DNA of 13,711 nt from Nonlabens sp. (lineage in GTDB: Bacteria; Bacteroidota; Bacteroidia; Flavobacteriales; Flavobacteriaceae): positions 1 through 13,711 of the forward strand of contig JALZUY010000242.1 in assembly GCA_023301395.1 (NCBI GenBank), written 5' to 3'. A model generated the notes under the pieces. The model worked only from the letters and a program-made list of their open reading frames with translations, searched no databases and had not been told where the DNA came from. The position numbers and the translations under genes are program-made. Below, one piece after another: positions 1 to 8,400 of this stretch (position 1 is the stretch's first letter; each line of letters opens with the position of its first letter).

Positions 1-515
1 GTATAACCTTCATAACCTTCTAAATGAATCACTTCGTCTTGAGGTATAAAAGAGATTCCTTTTTGGGTAGGAACCTTAAGTTTATGATCACGGTCTATAA
101 TTTTATTAAGTAATTCTACCAGATTAGCATTTTGATCTGCATTTTCCTTTTCAATGTTAAGAATGGCTTTTTCAATAGCATCTTTAAGCTCTGCATTATC
201 AACAGGTTTAAGAATATAATCTACTGCATTCTTTTTAATTGCTTCCAGCGCATATTCTCCATAAGCTGTAGAGAATATAACCTGAGACTTTAATTCATAA
301 ATGCTGTTAAGTAATTCAAATCCATTGAGTCCAGGCATTTGAATATCTAAAAACAACAAATCTGGTGAGTTTGTGTTTATGGCTATTAAAGCTTCTTTTG
401 GGTCTTGAAAAATTGCTATAACCTCTATTTGATCACTTATTTTTTCAATCTTATTTTTAAGGTTTTGTAAAGCACTATGCTCATCATCTACTAGTATTGC
501 TTTATATGTTTTCAT
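1..515 (-). CDS. LytTR-family response regulator, receiver part (3' end of gene cut by window edge)
   Basis: Cytoplasmic response regulator, expected to take phosphate from the kinase encoded just upstream and then bind DNA. The 171 codons in the window start at ATG 513-515 (protein start MKTYKAILVDDE). They show a complete CheY-like receiver: acidic pair D10-D11 with E12, phospho-acceptor D57 in LDIQMPG, the switch residue T83 in FSTAYG, and K103-P104 in ILKPVD. A short charged helical linker (about 118-145) leads into the first strands of a LytTR DNA-binding domain (from about residue 146, KVPTQKGISFIPQDEVIHLE), which the window cuts off. The start overlaps the end of the kinase gene by 14 bases, so the two are almost certainly co-translated and cognate. 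The LytTR assignment rests on the linker and about 25 residues of the domain; the receiver is certain. Target promoters are not visible. Confidence 0.95.
   Translation of the reverse strand, partial: MKTYKAILVDDEHSALQNLKNKIEKISDQIEVIAIFQDPKEALIAINTNSPDLLFLDIQMPGLNGFELLNSIYELKSQVIFSTAYGEYALEAIKKNAVDYILKPVDNAELKDAIEKAILNIEKENADQNANLVELLNKIIDRDHKLKVPTQKGISFIPQDEVIHLEGYEGY
502..515 (-). other. Kinase stop / regulator start overlap (14 bases)
   Basis: Read on the minus strand, the sequence ATGAAAACATATAA holds the start codon of the response regulator at its beginning and the TAA stop of the kinase at its end, in different frames. This arrangement favours re-initiation by terminating ribosomes and so a fixed kinase-to-regulator ratio. 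No Shine-Dalgarno-like stretch is apparent ahead of the start, as is usual in Bacteroidota. Confidence 0.9.
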
Positions 516-3330
516 TCTTGAGTTTTATGAGGTCAAAGATTACTTCATGACCGGGATGAGTAGCTTTTGGGTAAACAGGTGCCCTGGTTAATTCGATATT
601 CCACAAACCAGATGCTTTTAAATACTTCAAGCGATCATCAAGAACAGATGATGATTTATAGCGATTATCTTCTTTTTTAAATTGCATGCCTACGCCATCG
701 TCAATGATATGGATTTTAAGACGTTCATTATCCACTTTCATGAATTTCACAATTATTTTTCCAGAGATGGATTTATTGAATATTCCATGATTAACAGCAT
801 TTTCTACGATAGGCTGCAAAAGCATGCTAGGTAATTTATCACTTAAATCTAGTGCCTGATCAACTATGATTTCATAATTTAATTTTGTTTTAAAACGTAA
901 TTTTTCTAGATCTAGATAATTTTTTAAAAGCAATATTTCTCTTTCAACTGTGATGTACTGTTCTTTACTCAATTCAAAAAATTCTCGTACCAGTCTTGAG
1001 AATTTCACAAGATATTTATCAGAGGTTTCAAAGTCATTTTCATTAATGTAATATTGGATTGCCGTTAAAGAGTTGAATACAAAATGAGGATTCATTTGCG
1101 AGCGCAACGCTTTGAGTTGGAGTTCAGACAGTTTCTTTGATTGTAGTAAATCTTTAGTCTTTTTTTCTTCTGATTTTTTAGTGATGTTTTTAGTTATCAT
1201 AACTATACCAGTGATAAGACTTAATATGCTCAGTAAATAGAACCACCAGGTTTGATACCATTTAGGCAGGATGGTAAAATCTATGACTTTTTCTACATTT
1301 TCACTACGCAGTTGTAATTTATAAGTTCCAGGACCTAAATCTGAAAAGCTCAGATTTGAAGAATTTGTCGTGACCCAATCTTTCTGGTTAGGACTCAGTT
1401 TAAAATCATAATGTAGATTCTGATTATTACGATAATCTATACTTTTTACAATGAAAAGAGCATCGCTATCATCGCTATAAATCACTGTGTTATTATTAGT
1501 CAGATCCTCATCTTGGTACTTTCCTGATTCTAGGTAAATATCCTGTAAATTTTGTTCAGATTTATAATCAAGAGGTAAGTGAATAATTCCTTCGTTAGTC
1601 GCAACCAATAATTTGTCATGGACTTTTTCTATTCCATTAATTTTATTAGTTGGAAGGCCATTTGTGTTATTCCAAATCTTCTTGAGGTGGAATTTATTGT
1701 CTATAAGTTCATAATAATAGATTCCTAGATTAGTAGGTAGGAATAACTTGTTTTTTTTAAAGCACGGGTTATTCGCCTTTAAGAATTCACTGCCTTCCAG
1801 TAATTCAATGTTCTTTAAATCTGTTAGATAAACGCCATAACCGCTGGTAGAAACGAGTAACTGTTCTTCATTAATTGCGTATAGATCTATAACAGGTTTT
1901 TTAAAATCACTAAGAGCTTCTATAGATTGGGCTTTATTGTTTTTAATCTCATAGAGTCCGTTAGAGGCGCCTACTACTAATCGATCATCTATTACAGCTT
2001 CACAAAGAGCTCCGCTTAAAGTATAAGAACTGATTTCTTCTAAACCGTAAGCTCCTATTTTATTAATTCCAGCCATGAAATGTCCATATATATCTCCATG
2101 ATAGAAGGTCATCGATCGAGCCCTTTCATTTACTACTTCAAATTCTAGATTAATAAATTTATCTCCAGTCATGGAAATAATATTTCTTTTAGTTATAAAA
2201 TATGAGGAATTAGTTTCCCTAATGAACTCTGCATCATAAAGGAATTTGTCAGTTTTGATAAATTCTTCAAATGAATCTGTAGACTCGTTAAATTCATAAA
2301 ATCCTTTACCATTAACAATCGCTATAATTCGCGCATCCACTTGTTTAATATTGACGATTTTAGAGCCTGCAAGCTCATTTTTAATACGTTCTTCATTTAA
2401 TGAATATTTATATATGCCATTTGAGAACGTTGCTACCCAAACGGTATTTTCCTTATCTATAAATGAGAAATGGGAATTTAATTCCTTAGGGACATGAACT
2501 ACATTAAGAGCTTTAAACTCATGCCCTAGTCGGGTCACAACATGTTCGCCAGATAATTGTATTTCTTTATTTACCAGGTGTAACCTTCCATATTTTAAGA
2601 AGGGAATATTTAATTCATCTTCATAAGAATATCTTTTTGTTTTTAAATTATTGAGGTTGATATAACCATAAGATATTACATTATTATCTGCATATAAACT
2701 ATCTGTGAGTTGACCTCTTGAATTACTATTCATTCTGAAAATTGAATCCTCTAATGCAATAAGGCTGTTGTCATTTTTCATCACTTTTATTTGACCTAAG
2801 CCTGATTTAGGACCTATTAAAGCTTTGTATTTTTCGTGAATTAAATAAGAAATGTTACCGTGATTTTTAATTATTTTATAATCTACTTTCTCCCATTTAT
2901 TGTTGGTATTAAGGCGGTGAGATAAGAGTGTTCCAGATGGTATGATGGAATCACCAGTAAATCCAGTATAAATAGGATCTATACCTACATCTTCTTTTAG
3001 GTTTTTAAAATCATACACTACATCATCCAATATGTATCCCATGCTGGTACTCTTTGCTATGTACCATAGCTTCCCGTCTTTGGCTGGATACATATTCCAA
3101 ATGTCATTGGTAGGTAAACCATCTTTGGTTGTAAAATTTTTAAATTCTGTACCGTTGTATTTTACTAAGCCTTCGTCCGTGGCTATCCATATAAAACCGT
3201 TTACATCTTGCGTGATTTTATAAACATGATTACTAGGTAAACCTTCTTTTTCTGAATAATTCACATAGGATTGTCCAACGCTCCAGTTACAGGCGACTAT
3301 AAAAATTATTAGAATCCACGACTTCATCAT
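502..3330 (-). CDS. LytS-type sensor histidine kinase with periplasmic beta-propeller and Y_Y_Y domain
   Basis: Inner-membrane sensor kinase of 942 residues. A signal peptide (about 1-19, ending in VGQ) is followed by a large periplasmic region of propeller repeats; the clearest are near residues 25-90 (EGLPSNHVYKITQDVNGFIW, then DGLPTNDIW) and a later one with NGLPTNKI and ATNEGI. A Y_Y_Y-type beta-sandwich (about 625-690) precedes one membrane span (about 695-714) and a short helical linker. The cytoplasmic part is a His_kinase/HATPase pair: phospho-acceptor H749 in QMNPHFVFNSL, N box around N844 (QPIVENAVNHG) and G1 box DDGVGM at 877-882. The usual glycine of the following G2-type box is absent (YKSSSVLDDRLKYL). 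There is no fused receiver or AraC domain, so this is a classical two-protein system with the next gene. It starts 13 bases after the FN3 gene; ATG at 3330 or the adjacent ATG at 3327 are both possible. The ligand is unknown; an envelope signal linked to the co-transcribed proteins is an inference. Confidence 0.95.
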   Translation of the reverse strand: MMKSWILIIFIVACNWSVGQSYVNYSEKEGLPSNHVYKITQDVNGFIWIATDEGLVKYNGTEFKNFTTKDGLPTNDIWNMYPAKDGKLWYIAKSTSMGYILDDVVYDFKNLKEDVGIDPIYTGFTGDSIIPSGTLLSHRLNTNNKWEKVDYKIIKNHGNISYLIHEKYKALIGPKSGLGQIKVMKNDNSLIALEDSIFRMNSNSRGQLTDSLYADNNVISYGYINLNNLKTKRYSYEDELNIPFLKYGRLHLVNKEIQLSGEHVVTRLGHEFKALNVVHVPKELNSHFSFIDKENTVWVATFSNGIYKYSLNEERIKNELAGSKIVNIKQVDARIIAIVNGKGFYEFNESTDSFEEFIKTDKFLYDAEFIRETNSSYFITKRNIISMTGDKFINLEFEVVNERARSMTFYHGDIYGHFMAGINKIGAYGLEEISSYTLSGALCEAVIDDRLVVGASNGLYEIKNNKAQSIEALSDFKKPVIDLYAINEEQLLVSTSGYGVYLTDLKNIELLEGSEFLKANNPCFKKNKLFLPTNLGIYYYELIDNKFHLKKIWNNTNGLPTNKINGIEKVHDKLLVATNEGIIHLPLDYKSEQNLQDIYLESGKYQDEDLTNNNTVIYSDDSDALFIVKSIDYRNNQNLHYDFKLSPNQKDWVTTNSSNLSFSDLGPGTYKLQLRSENVEKVIDFTILPKWYQTWWFYLLSILSLITGIVMITKNITKKSEEKKTKDLLQSKKLSELQLKALRSQMNPHFVFNSLTAIQYYINENDFETSDKYLVKFSRLVREFFELSKEQYITVEREILLLKNYLDLEKLRFKTKLNYEIIVDQALDLSDKLPSMLLQPIVENAVNHGIFNKSISGKIIVKFMKVDNERLKIHIIDDGVGMQFKKEDNRYKSSSVLDDRLKYLKASGLWNIELTRAPVYPKATHPGHEVIFDLIKLKNENI

Positions 3331-3343
3331 CCCGACTAAAATA

Positions 3344-5425
3344 CTATTTAATACTCACTTCTTGACTCAATTTAGACTGACCGCCATCAGTCGTAAAGAC
3401 TTTTACGGCATAAGTGCTTTTGTTTTTATCCCTTTCGCGAAAGCGTAATTCTAAACTTCTCCCATGTTGTACAAATTGCCCTTTTTTATTCTTCTTATAG
3501 ATTACAAAATAGGTATTCTTATTCAAATCCTTATAGGACCAGGTTAATTCCACCTTACCATCACGCGAATTGACCTTGAGGTTTTTTACAGGTGCTCTTA
3601 CACCAGTGTCATAAGTTTTTCCTTGTACAGGAACCGCATATTGAGAAGCGTTTTTACTCTCATCTATAGCTCTCATACTGTAATAGTATCTTTTTCCTTT
3701 TTCAATTTGTTTGTCAATAAAACTTACCTGCTCATTTTTTAAGAACTGATATTTTTCCCATGGTTCTTTTAAATCAGTTTTGCGATATAGAATTTGTTCT
3801 TTTACATCTATACTTTTACTTAAAGCAAAATGCAGCTCAATCTGATTTTCGGTTGATTTTATTTTTTTGAAAACTGGAGTAGTAGGAGCAATTTTATCTG
3901 GTCTTTTTACCTTTAAAATTTCTGAAAATTCTGAGGTATTATGATTAAAATCCAGAGCCTCAACTCTATAATAAATGTATGGTGTTAAAGATTTTAAGGT
4001 CACTGTATCCTTATAAGTCGTTTGCACTTTTCCTTCAAGACTATCAATCGATAAGAATCCTTCTCTAATGGCAGAGAATTCATGCTCGCTAGCATTGGAA
4101 CGGTATAATCGATATCCCATTAAATCATTTTCGGGATTTTTCTTGACATCGATGGTTACCACACCAGTTGTATCAATTTTCCCTTTGATAAATATAGGTT
4201 TAGTAGGAGGAATGCTATCTATTAATGTCACTGATACAGGATAGGAGGAACTGATGTTGTTTGCAGTATCCACAGCTTGGACTAAATAATAGTTGGTCTT
4301 GCCCAGTATAAAACTCTTATCTATAAATTTGCGCGCACTTGATGGTAATAACTTATCATGCAATAATTTGAACTCACCATTATTCTCTTGAGATCTAGAG
4401 ATAGCAAACCCTTTAAAATCACCATCCATTGGAGCATTCATTTTCCATTCTAAGTGAACTTCGTCTGGTTTTACATGTTGCGGTTGTTTTAAGAAAGGTT
4501 GCTGTGGTGCCGTCCTATCTCTAGGCATAGCAGTTACCTCAGCAAATTGAACACGTTCTCCAAAAAGCGTTTGAGCATAAAATCTATAGGTATATTTCTG
4601 GTAGTTTATTAAACTATCTTCATCAAAACCGGTACGTTTAGGCCCATCATAATCAGAACCTCTTATGGCATAAATAGGTGCTTTATTAAGTTTTACATTT
4701 TTACCGTTTATAGTGCGTTCCACATCCACACCACTTAAATCTGGGTGATCTTTCCAAACAAAACCTAGTTGAGTATCTCCGGTTTTTACAAAAACTTTGT
4801 TTTTCAAATCATTACCATTTGTTGATGCTTTTATTTGAAATGGTGATGATACCGTTTTATAGATAGCAGATTCTTCTACTAATTTTATTCTATAAGTGTA
4901 GTCGATACCATTTTGAATCTTAGTGTCTATGTATGAGAATCCTAGACCTTTTGCGGCTACTGGGTTTTTAATGGCCGTTAGTAAGGAAATCATCAATTGA
5001 AAGTCCTCTGCAGCTTTTTGATTTTTAAGATCAGCGATTCCACTAGTAAAGTCCATAGAACCACCGCTACCTGCTAGAATATCCAAGTAAAAGTCTTGAG
5101 CCAACTCTATTTCATTACGTTCTTCCTCACTCCTAGCGATAGTCATTGCTTCTTGCCACTGGGTTTCAGTAAAAGGAACTGTGCGACCTATCTCAGCAAA
5201 ATTACTTGCGGTTCCAGTAGCACGTTCTATTATAAAACCAGATTTAAATGCAAGATTCATTGTGCTTTTACGATCCGGGAAAAACCGTAGCTCTACGCTA
5301 TTATTAATAAACCTTCCCTTGGTTTTAATTATTGTTGTTGGTTCTTGTTGCGCTTTTGCGAAAGCAGAAACTAAAAACAAAAAACCTATAAATATGATTG
5401 ATGGATATTTTTTCATGTCTTTCAT
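3344..5425 (-). CDS. Secreted multi-domain fibronectin type III-like protein
   Basis: Exported protein of 693 residues made almost entirely of FN3-like modules; no enzyme motif is visible. The signal peptide has a hydrophobic core IIFIGFLFLVSAFA and an AKA cleavage site before QQEP. Domain 1 (about 30-200) looks split: strands up to GFIIERA, a helical insert of roughly 90 residues (about 80-165), then the closing strands with YTYRIKL. Further modules run at about 205-305, 310-405, 410-512, 515-612 and 613-693. Linkers carry repeated D-x-x-(A/P)-P-x-x-P signatures (RDRTAPQQP at 302, DSIPPTKP at 403, DKIAPTTP at 510), and modules 3-5 carry Y-Y-x-V/M-x-A-x-D motifs. The protein ends with the last FN3 strand, so there is no type IX secretion tail. 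It starts one base after the stop of the giant gene, so coupling is likely. ATG at 5425 is used here; ATG at 5416 (MKKYPS) gives a more typical signal peptide and is also possible. A binding or scaffold role is inferred. Confidence 0.93.
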   Translation of the reverse strand: MKDMKKYPSIIFIGFLFLVSAFAKAQQEPTTIIKTKGRFINNSVELRFFPDRKSTMNLAFKSGFIIERATGTASNFAEIGRTVPFTETQWQEAMTIARSEEERNEIELAQDFYLDILAGSGGSMDFTSGIADLKNQKAAEDFQLMISLLTAIKNPVAAKGLGFSYIDTKIQNGIDYTYRIKLVEESAIYKTVSSPFQIKASTNGNDLKNKVFVKTGDTQLGFVWKDHPDLSGVDVERTINGKNVKLNKAPIYAIRGSDYDGPKRTGFDEDSLINYQKYTYRFYAQTLFGERVQFAEVTAMPRDRTAPQQPFLKQPQHVKPDEVHLEWKMNAPMDGDFKGFAISRSQENNGEFKLLHDKLLPSSARKFIDKSFILGKTNYYLVQAVDTANNISSSYPVSVTLIDSIPPTKPIFIKGKIDTTGVVTIDVKKNPENDLMGYRLYRSNASEHEFSAIREGFLSIDSLEGKVQTTYKDTVTLKSLTPYIYYRVEALDFNHNTSEFSEILKVKRPDKIAPTTPVFKKIKSTENQIELHFALSKSIDVKEQILYRKTDLKEPWEKYQFLKNEQVSFIDKQIEKGKRYYYSMRAIDESKNASQYAVPVQGKTYDTGVRAPVKNLKVNSRDGKVELTWSYKDLNKNTYFVIYKKNKKGQFVQHGRSLELRFRERDKNKSTYAVKVFTTDGGQSKLSQEVSIK
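3430..3448 (-). repeat. Dispersed GC-rich palindrome, copy 1 (best copy)
   Basis: The coding strand reads TTACGCTTTCGCGAAAGGG. Its core CTTTCGCGAAAG at 3432-3443 is a perfect 12-base palindrome in a locus that is otherwise AT-rich. It is read in frame as LRFRER within the last FN3 module of the FN3 protein. Confidence 0.75.
5349..5367 (-). repeat. Dispersed GC-rich palindrome, copy 2 (at signal-peptidase site)
   Basis: The coding strand contains CTGCTTTCGCAAAAGCG, one base off the palindrome GCTTTCGCGAAAGC. It is read as AFAKA and supplies the predicted A-x-A signal-peptidase I site of the FN3 protein. Confidence 0.65.
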
Positions 5426-5426
5426 T

Positions 5427-8400
5427 TTAAAATGTTGCAGCGCCAGCAGATACCATAACCAAAGGACCGGTACTAAAGGTTTTAACTATAGTTTGAGTTA
5501 CTGGTGTTCCATCATTTTTAAAGGCAAAAACCCAGCTAGTACCATTGTATTCTTGTAAGCTTGCGATTACAGTGAATTTATACCTACGATTATCTTCTAG
5601 ATTATTCACAACAGGATCTGGATCTGGCGGTAAATCATCATAGTCGCTGCTAGGTGTTACGGGATAAGAGGTCACGCCACTAGGTCCTGCTGCTGCTGCT
5701 GCTGCAGGTGTCACACCAGATATTCCCATGGCTGGTGAGGATACATACATAGATGCTGCTGGTGCAACACCTAATAATCCAAAACTAGGTGCTGGAGACA
5801 TCATAATTGCAGGTCCTGCAGCCATTGATCCCATAGGTGGTTTTTGAATATAAAGGTATTCTCCTAGATTGTTTTGAGATTCTTTTATGGCTATAGGATC
5901 CCATGTATTAGTGCTCTCATTTTCAATTTTTAGTGTTACAGTTGTCATCAATCTAAAGGTGCGCATTTCCACGGTTCCATTAGATTGCTGTTCACTTACA
6001 TCAAAAACTTCATCGGGATTCAAACCAAATTTAGCTATGATAGGTTGGTCTAAGGGGAAATCAGCAATTGGACTCGCCTTAACATAAGTGATGAGTGCAT
6101 TTTGCTGTTCAGCTGCGGCATCTCCTTGTGTTACTGGCGCTCCAGCAGATCCTACAGAATTAGTACAGTAAGTTCCATATTCAAAAGATTGGTAAAAGTC
6201 AAACGAAATTAAATCATCAAATAAACCTACTTCACCTTCGACAGCTCCAGCTGCATAAACTGGTTTAGGAAATTCTCCAGTAATCCACGCACCTGCTTTT
6301 ATAGAAGCGATATTAATATTCCATTTAGTACTACCATTCTTTTTATAACGAGTTACTCCGGCACTGGCTGTACCATACATACCTAATCCGCCTTTTGCTC
6401 GATAGCCATTTATCCCTAATGGAGTATAGCCTCCACAACTTCCTACATATTGCATGTATGATAAATGCAACTCTGCTCCAGCAGATAAGTCCCAGTTTAA
6501 AACATGTTTCTTTTCACCGCTACCAAAGTTGGTGATTTCGTATTCTCCACCTTTATCAAACATGAACCCTATTCCTAGTGCAAAACCTTTTCCTTGAGCA
6601 GTATCATCACCTACACCACCAGCTCCTGTAGTTCCTGCATAAGGATAATTTCCAACCGCATTATAGTAATTAGTTTCAAAAGTGCTTGTAAAACCTCCTG
6701 GATTAGGGATTTTGTTACCAAACATGAGATACTCGTATAAAGTAACTCCACTAACATTTACGGTATTAGGATAATCTGGAACTCCAAATTTAAAGAACCA
6801 TTCATTCTTTTTACCATCTATATCTAGAATCAAATTCATAGGCGATGGAGTAGTTATAGGTGGTGCGTTAATGTTCACAGCCGCAGTTAATAGAAAGTGC
6901 TTATCTGGGAAGTTATAACTAACTCCTACGGCGCCATCTATTTTTGCTTTACTGCGATCTACTATTTTTGCACCTACATAGAAATCTCCAGTAAAGGCAA
7001 TATTTGTCATTCCACCACTACCAGAAAATGCAGCTAGCAAACCTACATCTGCATTAAAAGTTTCTTCTTTAGGAGTTGTGGCAAGAACCGCATTTGCTCT
7101 GAATCCTAGTTGGTCATATTCTGGAGTGAAAGTAAAATCACTTCCATCTGGTGTAGCAATCATATTTTTGAAAGCGCCACCACCAAAACCTCTAAAGGCC
7201 ATTCCTGGTAAAAAGGTGATTCCTGGAGCAGGGAAAGTAGCTGCTGCCTCTACACGCCAGTATCTATAAGGTCCAGTATGACCATAAGTGGTGTTACCAA
7301 ACTCTGCAAGTGCTTCTACTTTTATTCCACCAGCTTTAAATTCGGCATCTAGTGTTCCTAGAAATCCATTTCCAAAGGTTGGATCATTTGCTCTTAAAAA
7401 TAATGAGCCGTCTATTTTAACAGCAGCCATGTCTGCAGAGATGTGAATTTCATCAACGACAGCACCTATCAATTCAGGATCAAAAGTTTTTCCACCACTG
7501 AGTTTAGTATCTGAAATAGCACCTTCTATTCCTAAGGTAGATCGACCACCTATTTTGTCAGATAAGTTGAATATCACATCAAACATGAGTTTACCATGCA
7601 TTAACTGGTTACCAGTAGTAGGCATTTGAATAAAATCAATCTCTTCAATAGTTACAGGGAAGTTTGCCACCTTTTTCTGTGGACTTGCAAATGCCCATGT
7701 TCCTTGATCAAAGGTCAACTTATTAGATGCAAGGCTACTATCGTAATCAAAACCTAAACCTTCAAAACCGAGTTCCATATTGATTTGATCAACTGGTCCT
7801 ACAGTTGCATCTTCCCAAGCAAAATCACCATTAAGATCCATGGTAAAGGTCTTTTTATCCTTATCAAAATATCCAGTTAGATTAGAAGTTTCATCAAGAG
7901 TGAACTGTCCACCACCAAAAAGGTCATTCTGTATAGGTTGATCTGGCTCTAGTATAATTTGAAAATTATTGTTCAAAGCAGGATCCAGCGGATTATTAAA
8001 TAGGGCAGTGTAGGCTAGCGAATTGTCAAGCCCATTTCCTTCATTTACAGGAATAGCAATACGTCCTTCAACTCCAGCTTCTACAAAATTACTGGAAAGG
8101 ATCTCAAGATAAACTCGGTCTATACTCGCCACCATATCTCCAACTTCGGCACCACCAAATGCAATAAGATTTTCTGCCTCAGCAGTTAACGTGATTCCCG
8201 TGTTGTCAATAATCATATCATTAATACTTACTTCTATAGGATCTCCACCTGGTGTGTTCATCTTGTTAGGTGAGAATTTTACGGTTAACTCATCCATATA
8301 AAAACCTCTAAATAGATTGGAAGTTTCACCAGTATAAATAGGAGGAAAGGTCATACCTGGTGTATTCAAAGTATCTGCCATGTCCATGGCTATTTCATCG

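Noticed and set aside
3032..3223. Short plus-strand open frame opposite the start of the kinase gene
   Set aside because: It overlaps clear propeller repeats on the other strand and has no convincing protein features.
3274..3330. Possible lipobox (IVAC) in the kinase signal peptide
   Set aside because: The spacing fits a lipobox loosely, but the protein has a later membrane span and a cytoplasmic kinase, so anchoring by lipid is unlikely; an ordinary cleavage near SVG before QS fits better.
3331..3343. Promoter or terminator between the FN3 and kinase genes
   Set aside because: Only 13 bases separate the genes, with no hairpin or -7/-33 type promoter; the same holds for the 1-base and 11-base gaps at 5426 and 12240-12250.
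3432..3443. Palindrome copy 1 as a transcription terminator or operator
   Set aside because: It lies within a conserved coding module well before the stop, has no loop or T-run, and recurs inside other genes, so a local regulatory role is less likely than a genome-wide repeat.
5181..5558. Open frame of 125 codons on the plus strand
   Set aside because: It lies antisense across the 5' end of the FN3 gene and the 3' end of the giant gene, has no domain or signal features, and its composition is what the reverse frame of those genes would give.
5887..7269. Short plus-strand open frames at 5887-6087 and 7078-7269
   Set aside because: Both are antisense inside the giant gene, show no family signature, and are explained as chance frames opposite a long real gene.
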